Shown here in pieces: positions 46,251-55,940 of a stretch of DNA of 64,000 nucleotides (its first letter is position 1; every line of letters begins with the position of its first letter). The DNA comes from CAADGU01 sp964581605 (GTDB lineage: Bacteria > Chloroflexota > Anaerolineae > Promineifilales > Promineifilaceae), in NCBI GenBank assembly GCA_964581605.1, contig CAZOPF010000011.1, positions 1-64,000 of the forward strand, given 5' to 3'. The notes beneath the pieces were generated by a model. The model was given only the letters and a program-made list of their open reading frames with translations. It did no database searches and was not told the DNA's origin. The translations under genes were made by a program, and so were the position numbers.

Positions 46251-47465
46251 ATGGGTACAGCAGCTTTGTTGGATGGTGTACGGGTGATTGACCTGACGCG
46301 GGTGTTGGCGGGGCCGTATTGCACCATGATGTTGGGCGATTTGGGCGCGGACGTGATCAAAATTGAAGCGCCAGGGTTGGGGGATGATACGCGCCAGTGG
46401 GGGCCGCCATTTACGCAGACGGTGGACGGCCGTCGTGGAGAAGCTGCCTACTTTCTGGCCGCTAATCGCAACAAACGCAGTCTGACACTCAACTTGAAAA
46501 CTGAAAAAGGGCTGGAAATCTTGCGCGAATTGATTCGCCAGGGGGATGTGTTAGTAGAGAATTTCCGCACCGGCACATTGGCCAAGTGGGGGCTGGATTA
46601 TGAAACCTTGCAGCAACTGCGTCCCGGCCTCATTTATGGCACCATCACTGGTTATGGCACAACGGGGCCATACAAAGACCGGGCGGGCTACGATTTTATG
46701 GTGCAGGCCATGGGTGGTTTTATGAGCGTCACCGGGCCGGAGGCGGGTGAACCGGTGCGGGCTGGTGTGGCCATTGCCGACCTGGCGACGGGTATGTTTG
46801 CCTGTAATGCCATTCTGGCGGCGCTGTTTGCGCGGGAACGTACCGGGCAGGGCCAGCTGATTGACATGGCGCTATTGGATTCGCAGGTGGCCTTGATGTC
46901 TTATGTGGCCAGCAATTACCTGGTGTCGGGGGAACTGCCGGGGCGGTATGGCAATGGACATCCGAACATTGTGCCCTACCAGGAGTTCCGGGCGCGGGAC
47001 CACTATTTTGCCTTTGCCTGTGGCAATGATGGGCAATGGCGGAAGTTTTGCACGGCCGTCCACCACCCCGAATGGAGCGCGGACGGCCGTTTTGCCACCA
47101 ATGCCGCCCGTTTAGCCCATCGCCCGGCCGTCGTTACCATGCTCAATGAGTTGTTTGCCACCCGTGATGCTGCCGATTGGATGGCCTTGTGTGACGAGAT
47201 TGGCATTCCCAACGGCCCCATCAACAATATGGCCCAGGTATTTGCCCATGAGCAGGTGATTGCCCGCGAGTTGCGCCAGGACGTGCCCCATCCGACAGCG
47301 GGAAGTGTGCCGTTGGTCGCTTCCCCTCTGCGGATCCCTACTGCGCCCACAGCCGTGCGCTACCCGCCGCCGCTGCTGGGCGAACACACGGAGGAGATTT
47401 TGGGGAATATGTTGGGGTATGACGCAACGGCCGTTGCCGCCCTGCGTACTGAGGGTGTGATTTAG
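46251..47465 (+). CDS. CaiB/BaiF family CoA-transferase (family III)
   Basis: A 404-residue protein: RVIDLTRVLAGPYCTMMLGD at 10-29 and IADLATGMFACN near 170 (the Asp that carries the acyl intermediate in the family) with GYDFMVQAMGGFMSVTG before it. It moves CoA between organic acids, e.g. oxalate, carnitine or succinate derivatives. It is divergent from the CoxM/CoxS genes. Strong GAGGAG ribosome-binding site. Confidence 0.93.
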   Translation: MGTAALLDGVRVIDLTRVLAGPYCTMMLGDLGADVIKIEAPGLGDDTRQWGPPFTQTVDGRRGEAAYFLAANRNKRSLTLNLKTEKGLEILRELIRQGDVLVENFRTGTLAKWGLDYETLQQLRPGLIYGTITGYGTTGPYKDRAGYDFMVQAMGGFMSVTGPEAGEPVRAGVAIADLATGMFACNAILAALFARERTGQGQLIDMALLDSQVALMSYVASNYLVSGELPGRYGNGHPNIVPYQEFRARDHYFAFACGNDGQWRKFCTAVHHPEWSADGRFATNAARLAHRPAVVTMLNELFATRDAADWMALCDEIGIPNGPINNMAQVFAHEQVIARELRQDVPHPTAGSVPLVASPLRIPTAPTAVRYPPPLLGEHTEEILGNMLGYDATAVAALRTEGVI

Positions 47466-47527
47466 CATGGTAATCCGAGCTTGAAAGCCCGATGACTGAT
47501 TACAGAGAATAAATGACGGAGGTTTGC

Positions 47528-47803
47528 ATGGAACAATGGGAATATCTCACACGATTTATTGAGGCGGACACGCGGCAAAACGACCCTGCTGCTTATTTGA
47601 GCGACCTGGAATCAGATAACATCCCTATCTATTCCCCGGAAGCGATGATGCCAGAACTGAATCGGCTGGGTGCTAAAGGTTGGGAACTGGTGCATATGCA
47701 ACCGGTACATATTGGGAACAACTATGATGTACTGATGCATGAAGGTGGTGGTACTCGCCGCTGGACAAACAAGTACTTCTGCATATTTAAGCGGCGAATA
47801 TAA
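47528..47803 (+). CDS. Small DUF4177-like protein
   Basis: A 91-residue protein from MEQWEYLTRFIEAD at 47528, with GGAGG five bases before the ATG. The end LGAKGWELVHMQPV followed by FKRRI is like DUF4177, whose role is unknown. A strong terminator follows. Confidence 0.72.
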   Translation: MEQWEYLTRFIEADTRQNDPAAYLSDLESDNIPIYSPEAMMPELNRLGAKGWELVHMQPVHIGNNYDVLMHEGGGTRRWTNKYFCIFKRRI

Positions 47804-47840
47804 GTGCCAGATCATCGCCTCACCATTGGCTGCCCGGAAA

Positions 47841-47874
47841 AACCCCCGAAAGAAAAAGCTTTCGGGGGTTTTTT
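47841..47874 (+). terminator. Rho-independent terminator
   Basis: AACCCCCGAAAG (47841-47852), loop AAAAAG, CTTTCGGGGGTT (47859-47870), then TTTT. The 12-bp stem plus U-run is typical. It ends the CoA-transferase/DUF4177 transcript. Confidence 0.88.
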
Positions 47875-48085
47875 ACTTTTCACGATTCATTGACCCAATT
47901 TGGCTACCTGCCAGATACAATTGAGCCAATCTATGCCTGGACCCTTTTGCCCATGGTACTATTCAGACAAGGTAAGGGTTATGTTATGATTTCAGATTAG
48001 TAAGTTGCTGTGCAAGACGATGAAACTGTATTGAGCTATATACACGTTTCTTTGTTTAATCAGGGTATCGAGAAAGTTCAATATT

Positions 48086-50569
48086 ATGACTAAGGCCAAA
48101 TCACTCCAGCAGACCAATCTACTGAACCAATCAAACACCGGGACATTACCGGCCAGCGTTACTTACCACCCCATTCCATTTGAAACAAGCCCTTTATCTA
48201 GCAACAAACGACCCGTTTGGCGGGTGTTGTTTGAGGTGGCAGGGGATGAAGGTGGTCAATACTTTGGGCTGGATATTAATGGTGAAATCACCTTAGGACG
48301 CGGAATGGATGCGGCCGATATGTTTGATCTGACGCCGTATGGAGCGGAAACCAAGGGCGTGTCGCGTCGTCATGCCACTTTACGGCCGACTTCTAATAAT
48401 TTGTATCTGATTGATTTAGGCAGTACGAATGGCACGCTGCGCAATGATCGTTCCATTGGGGTCAACACACCATATGCGCTGGCTGACCGGGACAGGCTGA
48501 CGTTGGGGCATATGGAGATGCAGATACGGATTGTGGAACGGCCGTATCTGCAAACCACCCCGCTTAAACAAAAACCTGATTTGGTAGATGCCCTCTCCCA
48601 AATTGCTTCAGCTATCACTTCCCAACTGAACCTGGAAGAAGTACTCAATCAGGTGGCAGCAACGGCGATGTCACTGACGGCCGCCGGGGAAACAAGCATC
48701 TGGTTAGTGGATGAAAACAGTGGCGAATTGTTTCTGGAAGCGCAATTAGGAATTGATGATTCCCGGTTGCGCCGCACACGAATGCCAATTCGTGAAGATA
48801 CACCGGCGGGACAGGTAATTCGTACGGGTAAGCCCGTGCGAGCACATCGCCAACCTGGCCAGGCGCAGCCTCAATTGATGACGGGTTATCTGGTAGAGGC
48901 GCTGGCATTTGTGCCCATCACGTTGGGGGGGGTGACGTTTGGTGTGCTGTCGGCTGCCCACAATGAAAAGGGGCAGCTTTTTGATGCCCGCGACGAGCAA
49001 ATTTTGAGCGCGGTCGCCGATTTTTCCGCTATCGCCATTCAAAATGCCCGGTTATATCAGGCGACAGACGAGGCGTTAGCCAGACGGGTGGTGGAACTTT
49101 CAGCATTGAATGAGGTCACACGCACGGTATCGGCCTCACTTGATCTGGGGCAGGTATATGGGGTGCTGGTGGAACAGGTGAATAATCATTGGCCGGTGGA
49201 AGCGGTTCATATTTATTTGATTGATGAGATGCAACAAGGGTTACGGCCGTTACACCGCGTACAAACCAAAACGGCCTTTTTTTCTCTGAATCGAGGGATT
49301 ATTGGCTCTGTGGCTGCCACAGGTGCGGTTATTGTAACAAACCATGTGGCGAGCCATCCCCAATATGATGCAGCAGTAGATCACCTGGAAGGTACTATAC
49401 CTCGTTCATTGGCTTGTTTGCCCTTAAAAGTAAAGCACGGTGTTGTGGGAGTGTTGGCGCTGTTCAATAAAGAAAATGGGGTGTTTACTGATGAAGATGT
49501 CGCACGGCTAGAAGCATTTGCATATCCTGTGGCTACGGCCGTGGAAAATGCCCGTCTCTTTGAAGAATCAGAACGACAGCGAGCGGCCATACAGGCCACT
49601 GCACTTACCCTTTCTGAGCCGTTGATCGTGCTGGATAATAGCGGTATGGTTCTGGTAACAAATGATGCTGCTAATCGCCTGCTGGAAACCAATATGTCTG
49701 CCATGTTTGAAGCGATCAGCCAGGGAGTCGGCCGTACCACCGAAGTGCGTATTGGCGAAGAAACTTACCTTTCCACCACCGAGCATGTGCCTGAGGTTGG
49801 CACCATCATCGTTATGCAAAACATCACTTATGTGAAACAGTTGGAAAAAGACCGCTCCGAATTCATGCACATGTTGTCACATGACCTGAAAAATCCACTC
49901 ACTGCCATAAACGGCTGGTCTGCCTTGTTAGAACGCACGGCCGAACTGGATGAGAAAGGGCTGCGTTACCTCAACGAAATCAACGTGGCGGCCGATAGAA
50001 TGCTGGAGATGATTAACCACCTGCTGCAATCGGTGACCAAGAGTGAGATGTTGACTCTGATACGTGAACCTTGTGATCTGCAAGATGTGATCCGGCGCGT
50101 GATGGATGATGTACAGGGTGTGGCGCTACAAAAGGCAATCAAAATTTCTTTTACCTGCCGGGGAGAACCTTACCGCGTGTCAGGGGACGAGATGCGCCTG
50201 TATCATATGGTTTTGAATCTTGTGGATAATGCGTTGAAGTATTCGCCTAAGAATACGCATATTTCCATTGTTGCTCGATATACCAACCAGGCAATTCAGT
50301 TGATGATAACAGATGAAGGGCCAGGCATCCCTGAAAAAGATGTGCCCCACGTGTTTGAAAAGTATTACCGGGGTATTCAAGGCTCGCTAAAAATAGCACA
50401 AGGTTCAGGGGTGGGGTTGGCAACTGTTAAGAATATCGCCGAAGCACATGGTGGTGTGGTAGCCGTGAAAAATGGCGAGGAACGAGGCACTACTTTCACC
50501 ATTACACTGCCGGGCAGTATGCGGGTAACAGAGGAACAGCTGGCTGTAGGTCACGTGATAATTGAATGA
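48086..50569 (+). CDS. FHA-GAF-GAF histidine kinase
   Basis: An 827-residue cytoplasmic protein. FHA domain at about 50-155 (ITLGRGMDAADMFDLTPYG, GVSRRHATL, DLGSTNGTLRNDRSIG); GAF domains about 180-330 and 350-500; a PAS-like part (about 505-590); HisKA with HMLSHDLKNPLTAINGW (near 595) and an ATPase with DEGPGIPEKDVPHVFEKYYR and SGVGLATVKNIAEAHGG. The FHA domain could read phosphothreonine made by a kinase such as the TPR kinase at 21141; this is a guess. No response regulator adjacent. Confidence 0.93.
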   Translation: MTKAKSLQQTNLLNQSNTGTLPASVTYHPIPFETSPLSSNKRPVWRVLFEVAGDEGGQYFGLDINGEITLGRGMDAADMFDLTPYGAETKGVSRRHATLRPTSNNLYLIDLGSTNGTLRNDRSIGVNTPYALADRDRLTLGHMEMQIRIVERPYLQTTPLKQKPDLVDALSQIASAITSQLNLEEVLNQVAATAMSLTAAGETSIWLVDENSGELFLEAQLGIDDSRLRRTRMPIREDTPAGQVIRTGKPVRAHRQPGQAQPQLMTGYLVEALAFVPITLGGVTFGVLSAAHNEKGQLFDARDEQILSAVADFSAIAIQNARLYQATDEALARRVVELSALNEVTRTVSASLDLGQVYGVLVEQVNNHWPVEAVHIYLIDEMQQGLRPLHRVQTKTAFFSLNRGIIGSVAATGAVIVTNHVASHPQYDAAVDHLEGTIPRSLACLPLKVKHGVVGVLALFNKENGVFTDEDVARLEAFAYPVATAVENARLFEESERQRAAIQATALTLSEPLIVLDNSGMVLVTNDAANRLLETNMSAMFEAISQGVGRTTEVRIGEETYLSTTEHVPEVGTIIVMQNITYVKQLEKDRSEFMHMLSHDLKNPLTAINGWSALLERTAELDEKGLRYLNEINVAADRMLEMINHLLQSVTKSEMLTLIREPCDLQDVIRRVMDDVQGVALQKAIKISFTCRGEPYRVSGDEMRLYHMVLNLVDNALKYSPKNTHISIVARYTNQAIQLMITDEGPGIPEKDVPHVFEKYYRGIQGSLKIAQGSGVGLATVKNIAEAHGGVVAVKNGEERGTTFTITLPGSMRVTEEQLAVGHVIIE

Positions 50570-50599
50570 TTGCCGGGCGTTCCTGGCAAGTGTGCCATT

Positions 50600-51595
50600 T
50601 TACCCTTCACCATCAGCCGGATATTGCAACCCCCATTGAGCGCGAATTTTGTCCATTGTTTCTTGCAAAGCTAGCGTAGTAGACCAGGGCATTACGGGAT
50701 GTTCTGACAGGCCGGCCCGTAAACAGTCCATTACGGCCGCAGCCTCATAGTTATATCCATTGCCGGTGTAAGGCGCCTCAATCAGTTGGTCTGCCTGACC
50801 GGGTTGTGTGAGCGTCAGGCGGGCCGGATGCCACCAGGGAAAGTGGATTTTGATGCGGCCGTTTGTGCCCATGATCACCGCTTCTTGCACCGTTTCCGTG
50901 CGCACGGCCGTGTGCAGCAAGGCTAACTCCCCTTTTTCATAGCCCAAAATGATCGCCGCCTGTTCATCCACGCCAGTTTCGCCCAGATGCGCCATGCCGG
51001 TAATCTGGGTGGGTGGGCCAAAGAGCATGTGCGCCAGCGCCAATGGGTAGATGCCCACATCCAACAGCGCGCCGCCACCCAACGCCGGCGAAAAGTGACG
51101 GCCGTGTGGATCAATGGCCGCCCGATAGCCAAAGTCGGCCGTCACCATGCGCACCTCGCCAATCACACCATCTTGCAGCAGTTGGCGCACCATGGTGATC
51201 GCCGGTAGAAAGTATGTCCACATGGCCTCCATTACAAACAGACCTTTAGCCTGGGCCAGGGAAAAGATGGTTTCGGCTTGCCGTCGGTTCATGGTGAACG
51301 GCTTTTCACACAAAACCGCCCGGCCGTGCTGCAAACAGAGCAGGCTGTTTTCCATGTGGAAGACGTGGGGTGTGGCAATGTAGACCACGTCCACCTCGGG
51401 GTTTTGGGCCAGCGCCTCATATGTGGCGTGGGCATGGGGCACGTGGTGTTGGCTGGCAAAGGCGGCGGCGGTGCGTTCATCTCTGGAGCCAACGGCCGTT
51501 AACACCGCATCCGGCAACACCGCCAGCCCTTCCGCAAATTTATGGGCAATGACGCCCGTGCCCAGTATGCCCCAACGTATCTTGTCTGTGGTCAT
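50600..51595 (-). CDS. Gfo/Idh/MocA family oxidoreductase
   Basis: A 331-residue enzyme: WGILGTGVIAHKFAEGL (8-24) binds NAD(P), CEKPFTMN near 95 includes the conserved EKP, and GGALLDVGIYPLALAHMLFG near 175. This is close to the dihydrodiol dehydrogenase/D-xylose dehydrogenase group. Substrate unknown. Convergent with the FHA kinase gene. Confidence 0.93.
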   Translation of the reverse strand: MTTDKIRWGILGTGVIAHKFAEGLAVLPDAVLTAVGSRDERTAAAFASQHHVPHAHATYEALAQNPEVDVVYIATPHVFHMENSLLCLQHGRAVLCEKPFTMNRRQAETIFSLAQAKGLFVMEAMWTYFLPAITMVRQLLQDGVIGEVRMVTADFGYRAAIDPHGRHFSPALGGGALLDVGIYPLALAHMLFGPPTQITGMAHLGETGVDEQAAIILGYEKGELALLHTAVRTETVQEAVIMGTNGRIKIHFPWWHPARLTLTQPGQADQLIEAPYTGNGYNYEAAAVMDCLRAGLSEHPVMPWSTTLALQETMDKIRAQWGLQYPADGEG

Positions 51596-51656
51596 CGTTT
51601 TCTCCTGTAAAATACTCCGTGAAGATGCACGAAATGGGTGGTTGAAGAAAAATCTG

Positions 51657-52613
51657 CTACGGCGATTCCGGGGTGGGTGCGGGTGCGGGCACGGCCGTAG
51701 CCGTCACCGGCTCCACAACGCCTAATATCATCGCCAGCAGTGCATCCAGTTCCCGCCAGCCATTTTCCAGATCAAGCGTTGCCAGTTCTGGATTGCCCGG
51801 CAAATAGGCATTTGCCAGGGTCAGGCGTGCCTGGGTCAACGCCAACTGGGGCAGCAACTCCGGGTTTGTTTGTGGATTGGCGGCAATAGCTTCCAACGCC
51901 GCCAGGGCACGCGCCGTGTCATTGGCGGCCAGCCCGGCATTGTTTTCCAGCAAATGGAGCCGGGCACGGCCGATCATCTCCCACACGCGGAAGATGGTGA
52001 CAACCTGGCGCATCTGCTCAATATCGGCCAGGGGGAGGGCGTCTACGGCCGTTTGCAATTCTGTCACCTGCGCCGCCAATTCCCGACTATTACCCGCCTG
52101 TGTGTCCAATTGCCCGCCCAGTTCATCCAGACGGCCGTTGCTCTCGTTAATATCTCCTTGCAGCGCCACCACCCCATCACTAAGAGCAGTGATCTGATTG
52201 TTATGCGTTTGTGCCTGTGTGATGAGGCGGCCCAGTTGCAGTTCCAGAGTGGTGAGCATCTCATCCTGGCGGGCCAAATCCTCGGCCAACGTGGTGCTCA
52301 CATAAGATTCTAACGAGGTCAGACGCGCATCCTGAGCGGCTTGCCCGGCCGTGACAGTTTCTTCCAACGCGCCCAGGTCATGCCCAATTTCCTGCACCTG
52401 TGTCAGGTTGTAATCTACCCGGCTGCTGACGCTTTCAAAGGAGCGTTGTAGCTCCTGCACAACCAGGTATGTGATGTAGCCCACCCCGGCAATGATGCCC
52501 ATAACCAGAGCCACTTTGAGCAATGCCTTGAGGAAACGGCCGAAGGCCAGCGCCAGCCGCCGCCCAAAACCCGGACGAGCCGGAGGTGAAGTAGAAGTTG
52601 TTTCGCTAGACAT
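51657..52613 (-). CDS. Membrane-anchored coiled-coil protein, HemX-like layout
   Basis: A 318-residue protein with one membrane segment (about 33-55), a long coiled coil (about 58-205; DQEM and LELQLGRLITQAQ repeats) and a helical C-terminal part (VWEMIGRARLHLLENNAG) that resembles HemX. The protein ends with a Pro/Ala/Thr-rich tail. It lies 14 bases after the HHH protein gene at 52628, so the two are probably made together. Its coiled coil is of similar type, which suggests that they interact. Confidence 0.7.
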   Translation of the reverse strand: MSSETTSTSPPARPGFGRRLALAFGRFLKALLKVALVMGIIAGVGYITYLVVQELQRSFESVSSRVDYNLTQVQEIGHDLGALEETVTAGQAAQDARLTSLESYVSTTLAEDLARQDEMLTTLELQLGRLITQAQTHNNQITALSDGVVALQGDINESNGRLDELGGQLDTQAGNSRELAAQVTELQTAVDALPLADIEQMRQVVTIFRVWEMIGRARLHLLENNAGLAANDTARALAALEAIAANPQTNPELLPQLALTQARLTLANAYLPGNPELATLDLENGWRELDALLAMILGVVEPVTATAVPAPAPTPESP

Positions 52614-52627
52614 CTGTTTTTCTCCGT

Positions 52628-53680
52628 TTAAGGCTGGGGGGCGATGGTGACGGTGGGTAGGCCGATGGGGGTGGCGGTGGGGCGAGGCGTGCGGGTGAAG
52701 GCGGGGTCGGTGGTGGCAGTAGCGGCGGGCGCACTCTCTGTCGGCGCTGGTGTGGCTGTTTCGGTGGGGGTGGCAGTGGGCACGGCCGTAGGCAGCGGCC
52801 CGGCCACATTCACCAGCAAATCACGCAGCCCGGTCAGAAACGTATCAAAATTCTCGGCCGATTCGGCCACGGCCTCCAGCCGTTGCGTCAAATCTTCTGC
52901 TCTGGCTTGCAGGTCGGCGGCGGCCGTTTGCAAACGGGCAATGTCGGCCTGGGCGGTGGCAACGGCCGTGCTGTTTACACTCTGTTCGGTGGTCAATGTT
53001 TCCACCTGGCTGTTGAGCGTTTCCAAATTTTCTTGAATTTGCTGCTGCTCTTGCTGCAACGTTTCCAGTTCTGTTGCCAGTTGCAGTTGCAAATCGCTGG
53101 CCTGGGCGCTGCTGGCATAATGCAAGGTCTGGTTGAAGCCGAACAGGATGGAAAGCGTCAATGTCGTGCCCAAAATCGCGCCAAATGTGGCTGCGATCAG
53201 GCTGCCGACAAAACTGCCACGAGCAGTAGGGGGCGGCAGGGGCAATGTGTCAGGTATCGGCGGAGGCGGTGTTTCATAAACAGGCTCATTAGTCACAGCA
53301 GTTTCCTCGTTTTCCGGTTCAGTGGGGGGTGTCAGTATCACGATTACCGGTTCCATTTCCTCGTTTTCAGGGGATGTGGCCGGGGGTGGCATAGCCGTTA
53401 CCTCTTCTGTTTCTGGCGCTGGCTCTGCTTCTTCCGGTGCTGGTTCAACGGTAATGCGCCCGGCCATTTGCTCTACCATACGCACGGAGATGCCAGAAAC
53501 GGCCGTAAGCCCCGCCACTTCCACAAACGGCCCATGCTCCTCCCGGTGGGCCACAATACGCTGCGCCAGCTTCAGACTAATGCCCGGCAGCGTCGCCAAC
53601 GCCATCTCGTCGGCCGTGTTGAGATTAAGCGGTATTTCGTCCATGCGGTCAATTGTCGGTAATCGGCCGTAGTCTACCAT
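52628..53680 (-). CDS. Membrane protein with N-terminal HHH domain and coiled coil
   Basis: A 350-residue protein. Residues about 12-80 carry a ComEA-like helix-hairpin-helix region (LNLNTADEMALATLPGISLK, LAQRIVAHREEHGPF). An acidic Glu/Pro linker (about 85-150) leads to one membrane segment (about 155-185), a coiled coil (about 195-285) and a Pro/Thr-rich tail. In ComEA the HHH domain lies outside, after the anchor; here it precedes the membrane segment, so it would be cytoplasmic. A DNA-membrane tether is possible; no family match for the whole protein is known to me. Confidence 0.72.
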   Translation of the reverse strand: MVDYGRLPTIDRMDEIPLNLNTADEMALATLPGISLKLAQRIVAHREEHGPFVEVAGLTAVSGISVRMVEQMAGRITVEPAPEEAEPAPETEEVTAMPPPATSPENEEMEPVIVILTPPTEPENEETAVTNEPVYETPPPPIPDTLPLPPPTARGSFVGSLIAATFGAILGTTLTLSILFGFNQTLHYASSAQASDLQLQLATELETLQQEQQQIQENLETLNSQVETLTTEQSVNSTAVATAQADIARLQTAAADLQARAEDLTQRLEAVAESAENFDTFLTGLRDLLVNVAGPLPTAVPTATPTETATPAPTESAPAATATTDPAFTRTPRPTATPIGLPTVTIAPQP

Positions 53681-53709
53681 GACCCGATTCCTGAATACCG
53701 ATTACCATT

Positions 53710-54339
53710 CTATTCCTCAAGCGGCGTTACCTGGAAATTGTCAAACTGCACCAACACGCCACCCTGCCCCAGGCTGCCCGCAATCAGGCCAATGTCGCCG
53801 TTGGCAAAGGAGTTGTCCGTCACCCGGCCCACCTCCTGGTCGTTTACGTAAAAGATGAGATTGCCTGCTTCGGCGCGCACTTTCAGCCGGTTGGTGATAC
53901 CGGAGCCTTGTTTAACGGCCGCAGACTCAAACCACCAATCGCCAATGATAGGGGTGGAGGCGGTATTGCCGCCATTCTCGTAACGGCCGATCCACACATA
54001 CCCATCGCCGCTAATCTGAAAAGAATAAAAATCATCTGTCTCATTGTTCACCCGGAACACCATGCCAAACAGATTATTGTCCGGGCCACTGATTTGAGTC
54101 GCTTCCACTTCATACCAGCCGTCACCAAATTCCTGCCCGGCCGTTGTCCAGGTGGTCAGGTCGTCGGCTTTAATTTCAAATTCGTAGACGCCGTTCACCA
54201 CTTCACCGCGTACTTCGGAATCGTTGTCTGTACTCCAATTACCGGGGGAATCGAAGGTTTCATGGTAAGGCTCATTGCCACCACAAGCGGTTAACAAAAC
54301 AGCTAACAAAGCGAGAAGCCCAACCAGACGAAACACCAT
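53710..54339 (-). CDS. Lipoprotein with LamG/DUF1080-like domain
   Basis: A 209-residue protein with signal peptide and lipobox LLTACGG (Cys near 19). The rest is a beta-sandwich: ETFDSPGNWST, GMVFRVNNETDDFYSFQISG, YVNDQEVGRV, IGLIAGSLGQGGVLVQFDN. The fold resembles the C-terminal domain of the secreted protein at 15595. Probably surface-exposed, glycan-binding. It is upstream of the HHH protein gene. Confidence 0.8.
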   Translation of the reverse strand: MVFRLVGLLALLAVLLTACGGNEPYHETFDSPGNWSTDNDSEVRGEVVNGVYEFEIKADDLTTWTTAGQEFGDGWYEVEATQISGPDNNLFGMVFRVNNETDDFYSFQISGDGYVWIGRYENGGNTASTPIIGDWWFESAAVKQGSGITNRLKVRAEAGNLIFYVNDQEVGRVTDNSFANGDIGLIAGSLGQGGVLVQFDNFQVTPLEE

Positions 54340-54365
54340 ACGCTCTCCTTTATAGGATCATCAAA

Positions 54366-54412
54366 GATGACGCCGATTGCACCGATTTTTTATCGGCGAA
54401 ATCTGCGTCATC
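54366..54412 (-). terminator. Imperfect hairpin between helicase and lipoprotein genes
   Basis: GATGACGCCGATT...CCGAT pairs with ATCGG...AATCTGCGTCATC around a T-rich loop. It lies after the helicase stop codon and before the lipoprotein start. No U-run, so function as a terminator is uncertain. Confidence 0.4.
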
Positions 54413-54434
54413 GTTGATTCTTGTTTTCAATCAA

Positions 54435-55940
54435 TCACCCATTCTTTTTAGGGCCGCGCCGGCCGCTGCGACGGCGGCGCTTTTTGTCATCGGTGGGGCG
54501 GTCAGACGGCCGTGCTGCTTCTTCTGGCTCTCTGACGGGCGGTGGCTTGTGCATAGTCGCCTGGTAATAATCATCCAGCAGCATGGCCAGCAGCGCCAGC
54601 CCATCTTCACTTTCGGCCAGGTTTTGCGCCTGGGGCACAAAACGGCGCATCCGCTCCGTTTGCAGCTTGTCGCGGGTGCGTAGTTTGGTTTCCAGAAAGA
54701 CCGTTGTCCGTTCGCCAACCACAGCGGCCACATCTTCGTCGGAGGGTAACGGCCGTAGTTGCAATTCAATCTCATACTGCCGGGCAATACGCCGCAGTTT
54801 TGTATCTTCCAATTCGTTGACCAGCGTGATGGCTACGCCACTGGCGCCGGCCCGCCCGGTGCGCCCGGCGCGGTGGATGTACAGCTCTGGGTCTTCTGGC
54901 GGTTCATACTGGATGACGTGCGAAAGTTCGGGAATATCAATGCCCCGCGCCGCCACATCTGTCGCCACCAAAAAACGCAGCGTGCCCTGGCGCACCCGGT
55001 TCAGCACCCGGTCCCGATCCTTCTGCGACAGGTCGGAACTCAGGCTGTCGGCGTCATACCCAAAACGCTGTAACACCACCGTCACATATTGCACCCGGTC
55101 TCTGGTATTGCAAAAGATGATGGCCGATTCGGGATTTTCCACTTCGATGATGCGTACCAGACTGCGGTCTTTATCCATGCCCGGCGTGACGTAATAACAA
55201 TGTTCCGTCTCCACCACATGTACATTGTCGCTGCTCAAGCCCAGAAAATCGGGTTCGCGCAGGAATTGTTTGGCTAACTGTTTGACGCGAATGGGGAAGG
55301 TGGCGGAGAACATGTAACCGCTGATCCCTTTGGCGGGCAGGTATCGCCTTACGTCCAGCATATCCTGGTAAAAGCCCATGGAAAGCAGGCGGTCGGCTTC
55401 GTCAAAGACGAGGATTTGCAGCGATTCCAGCGAGAGGGAATGGCGGATGAGGTGATCTAGCACCCGGCCCGGTGTGCCCACTACCAGATGCGCCCCCTGG
55501 CGAAAGTTGTCTAGCTGTTTTCCGTAGCCCACGCCGCCATATACGGCCGTGACCCTGATCCCACTATCTCCAGCCAGCAGGGCGGCATCATGGCTCACCT
55601 GCTGCGCCAGTTCACGGGTGGGTACCAGCACCAACGCCTGGCAATTGTTCTGTCGGGGATTGACGCGCTCTAAAATGGGCAGCACAAACGCGCCTGTCTT
55701 GCCGCTGCCGGTGCGGGACTGCACCAGCAAATCGCGCCCGGCCAACACGTAGGGGATGGCGCGGGATTGCACGGGGGTTAGCTCTGTCCAACCGGCGCGG
55801 CTCATCGCCTGCCGCCAGGTTTCAGGCAGGTCGGCGGTGGAAAGAACGGGCAGGGCGTTGGCTGGTTCTTCAATTTGTATGGTTTCTGACGCAGTGGGCG
55901 TGTGGGGCACGGCCGTTGGCGTCGTGTCATCTTGATCCAT
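54435..55940 (-). CDS. DEAD-box RNA helicase
   Basis: A 501-residue protein: Q-motif ELTPVQSRAIPYVLAG, Walker A SRTGSGKTGAF, VFDEADRLLSMGF, MFSATFP, and HRAGRTGRAG of helicase domain 2. The C-terminus ends in a basic RRRRSGRRGPKKNG tail that may bind RNA. Likely an RNA helicase for ribosome assembly or mRNA decay. Family subgroup not assigned. Confidence 0.95.
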   Translation of the reverse strand: MDQDDTTPTAVPHTPTASETIQIEEPANALPVLSTADLPETWRQAMSRAGWTELTPVQSRAIPYVLAGRDLLVQSRTGSGKTGAFVLPILERVNPRQNNCQALVLVPTRELAQQVSHDAALLAGDSGIRVTAVYGGVGYGKQLDNFRQGAHLVVGTPGRVLDHLIRHSLSLESLQILVFDEADRLLSMGFYQDMLDVRRYLPAKGISGYMFSATFPIRVKQLAKQFLREPDFLGLSSDNVHVVETEHCYYVTPGMDKDRSLVRIIEVENPESAIIFCNTRDRVQYVTVVLQRFGYDADSLSSDLSQKDRDRVLNRVRQGTLRFLVATDVAARGIDIPELSHVIQYEPPEDPELYIHRAGRTGRAGASGVAITLVNELEDTKLRRIARQYEIELQLRPLPSDEDVAAVVGERTTVFLETKLRTRDKLQTERMRRFVPQAQNLAESEDGLALLAMLLDDYYQATMHKPPPVREPEEAARPSDRPTDDKKRRRRSGRRGPKKNG

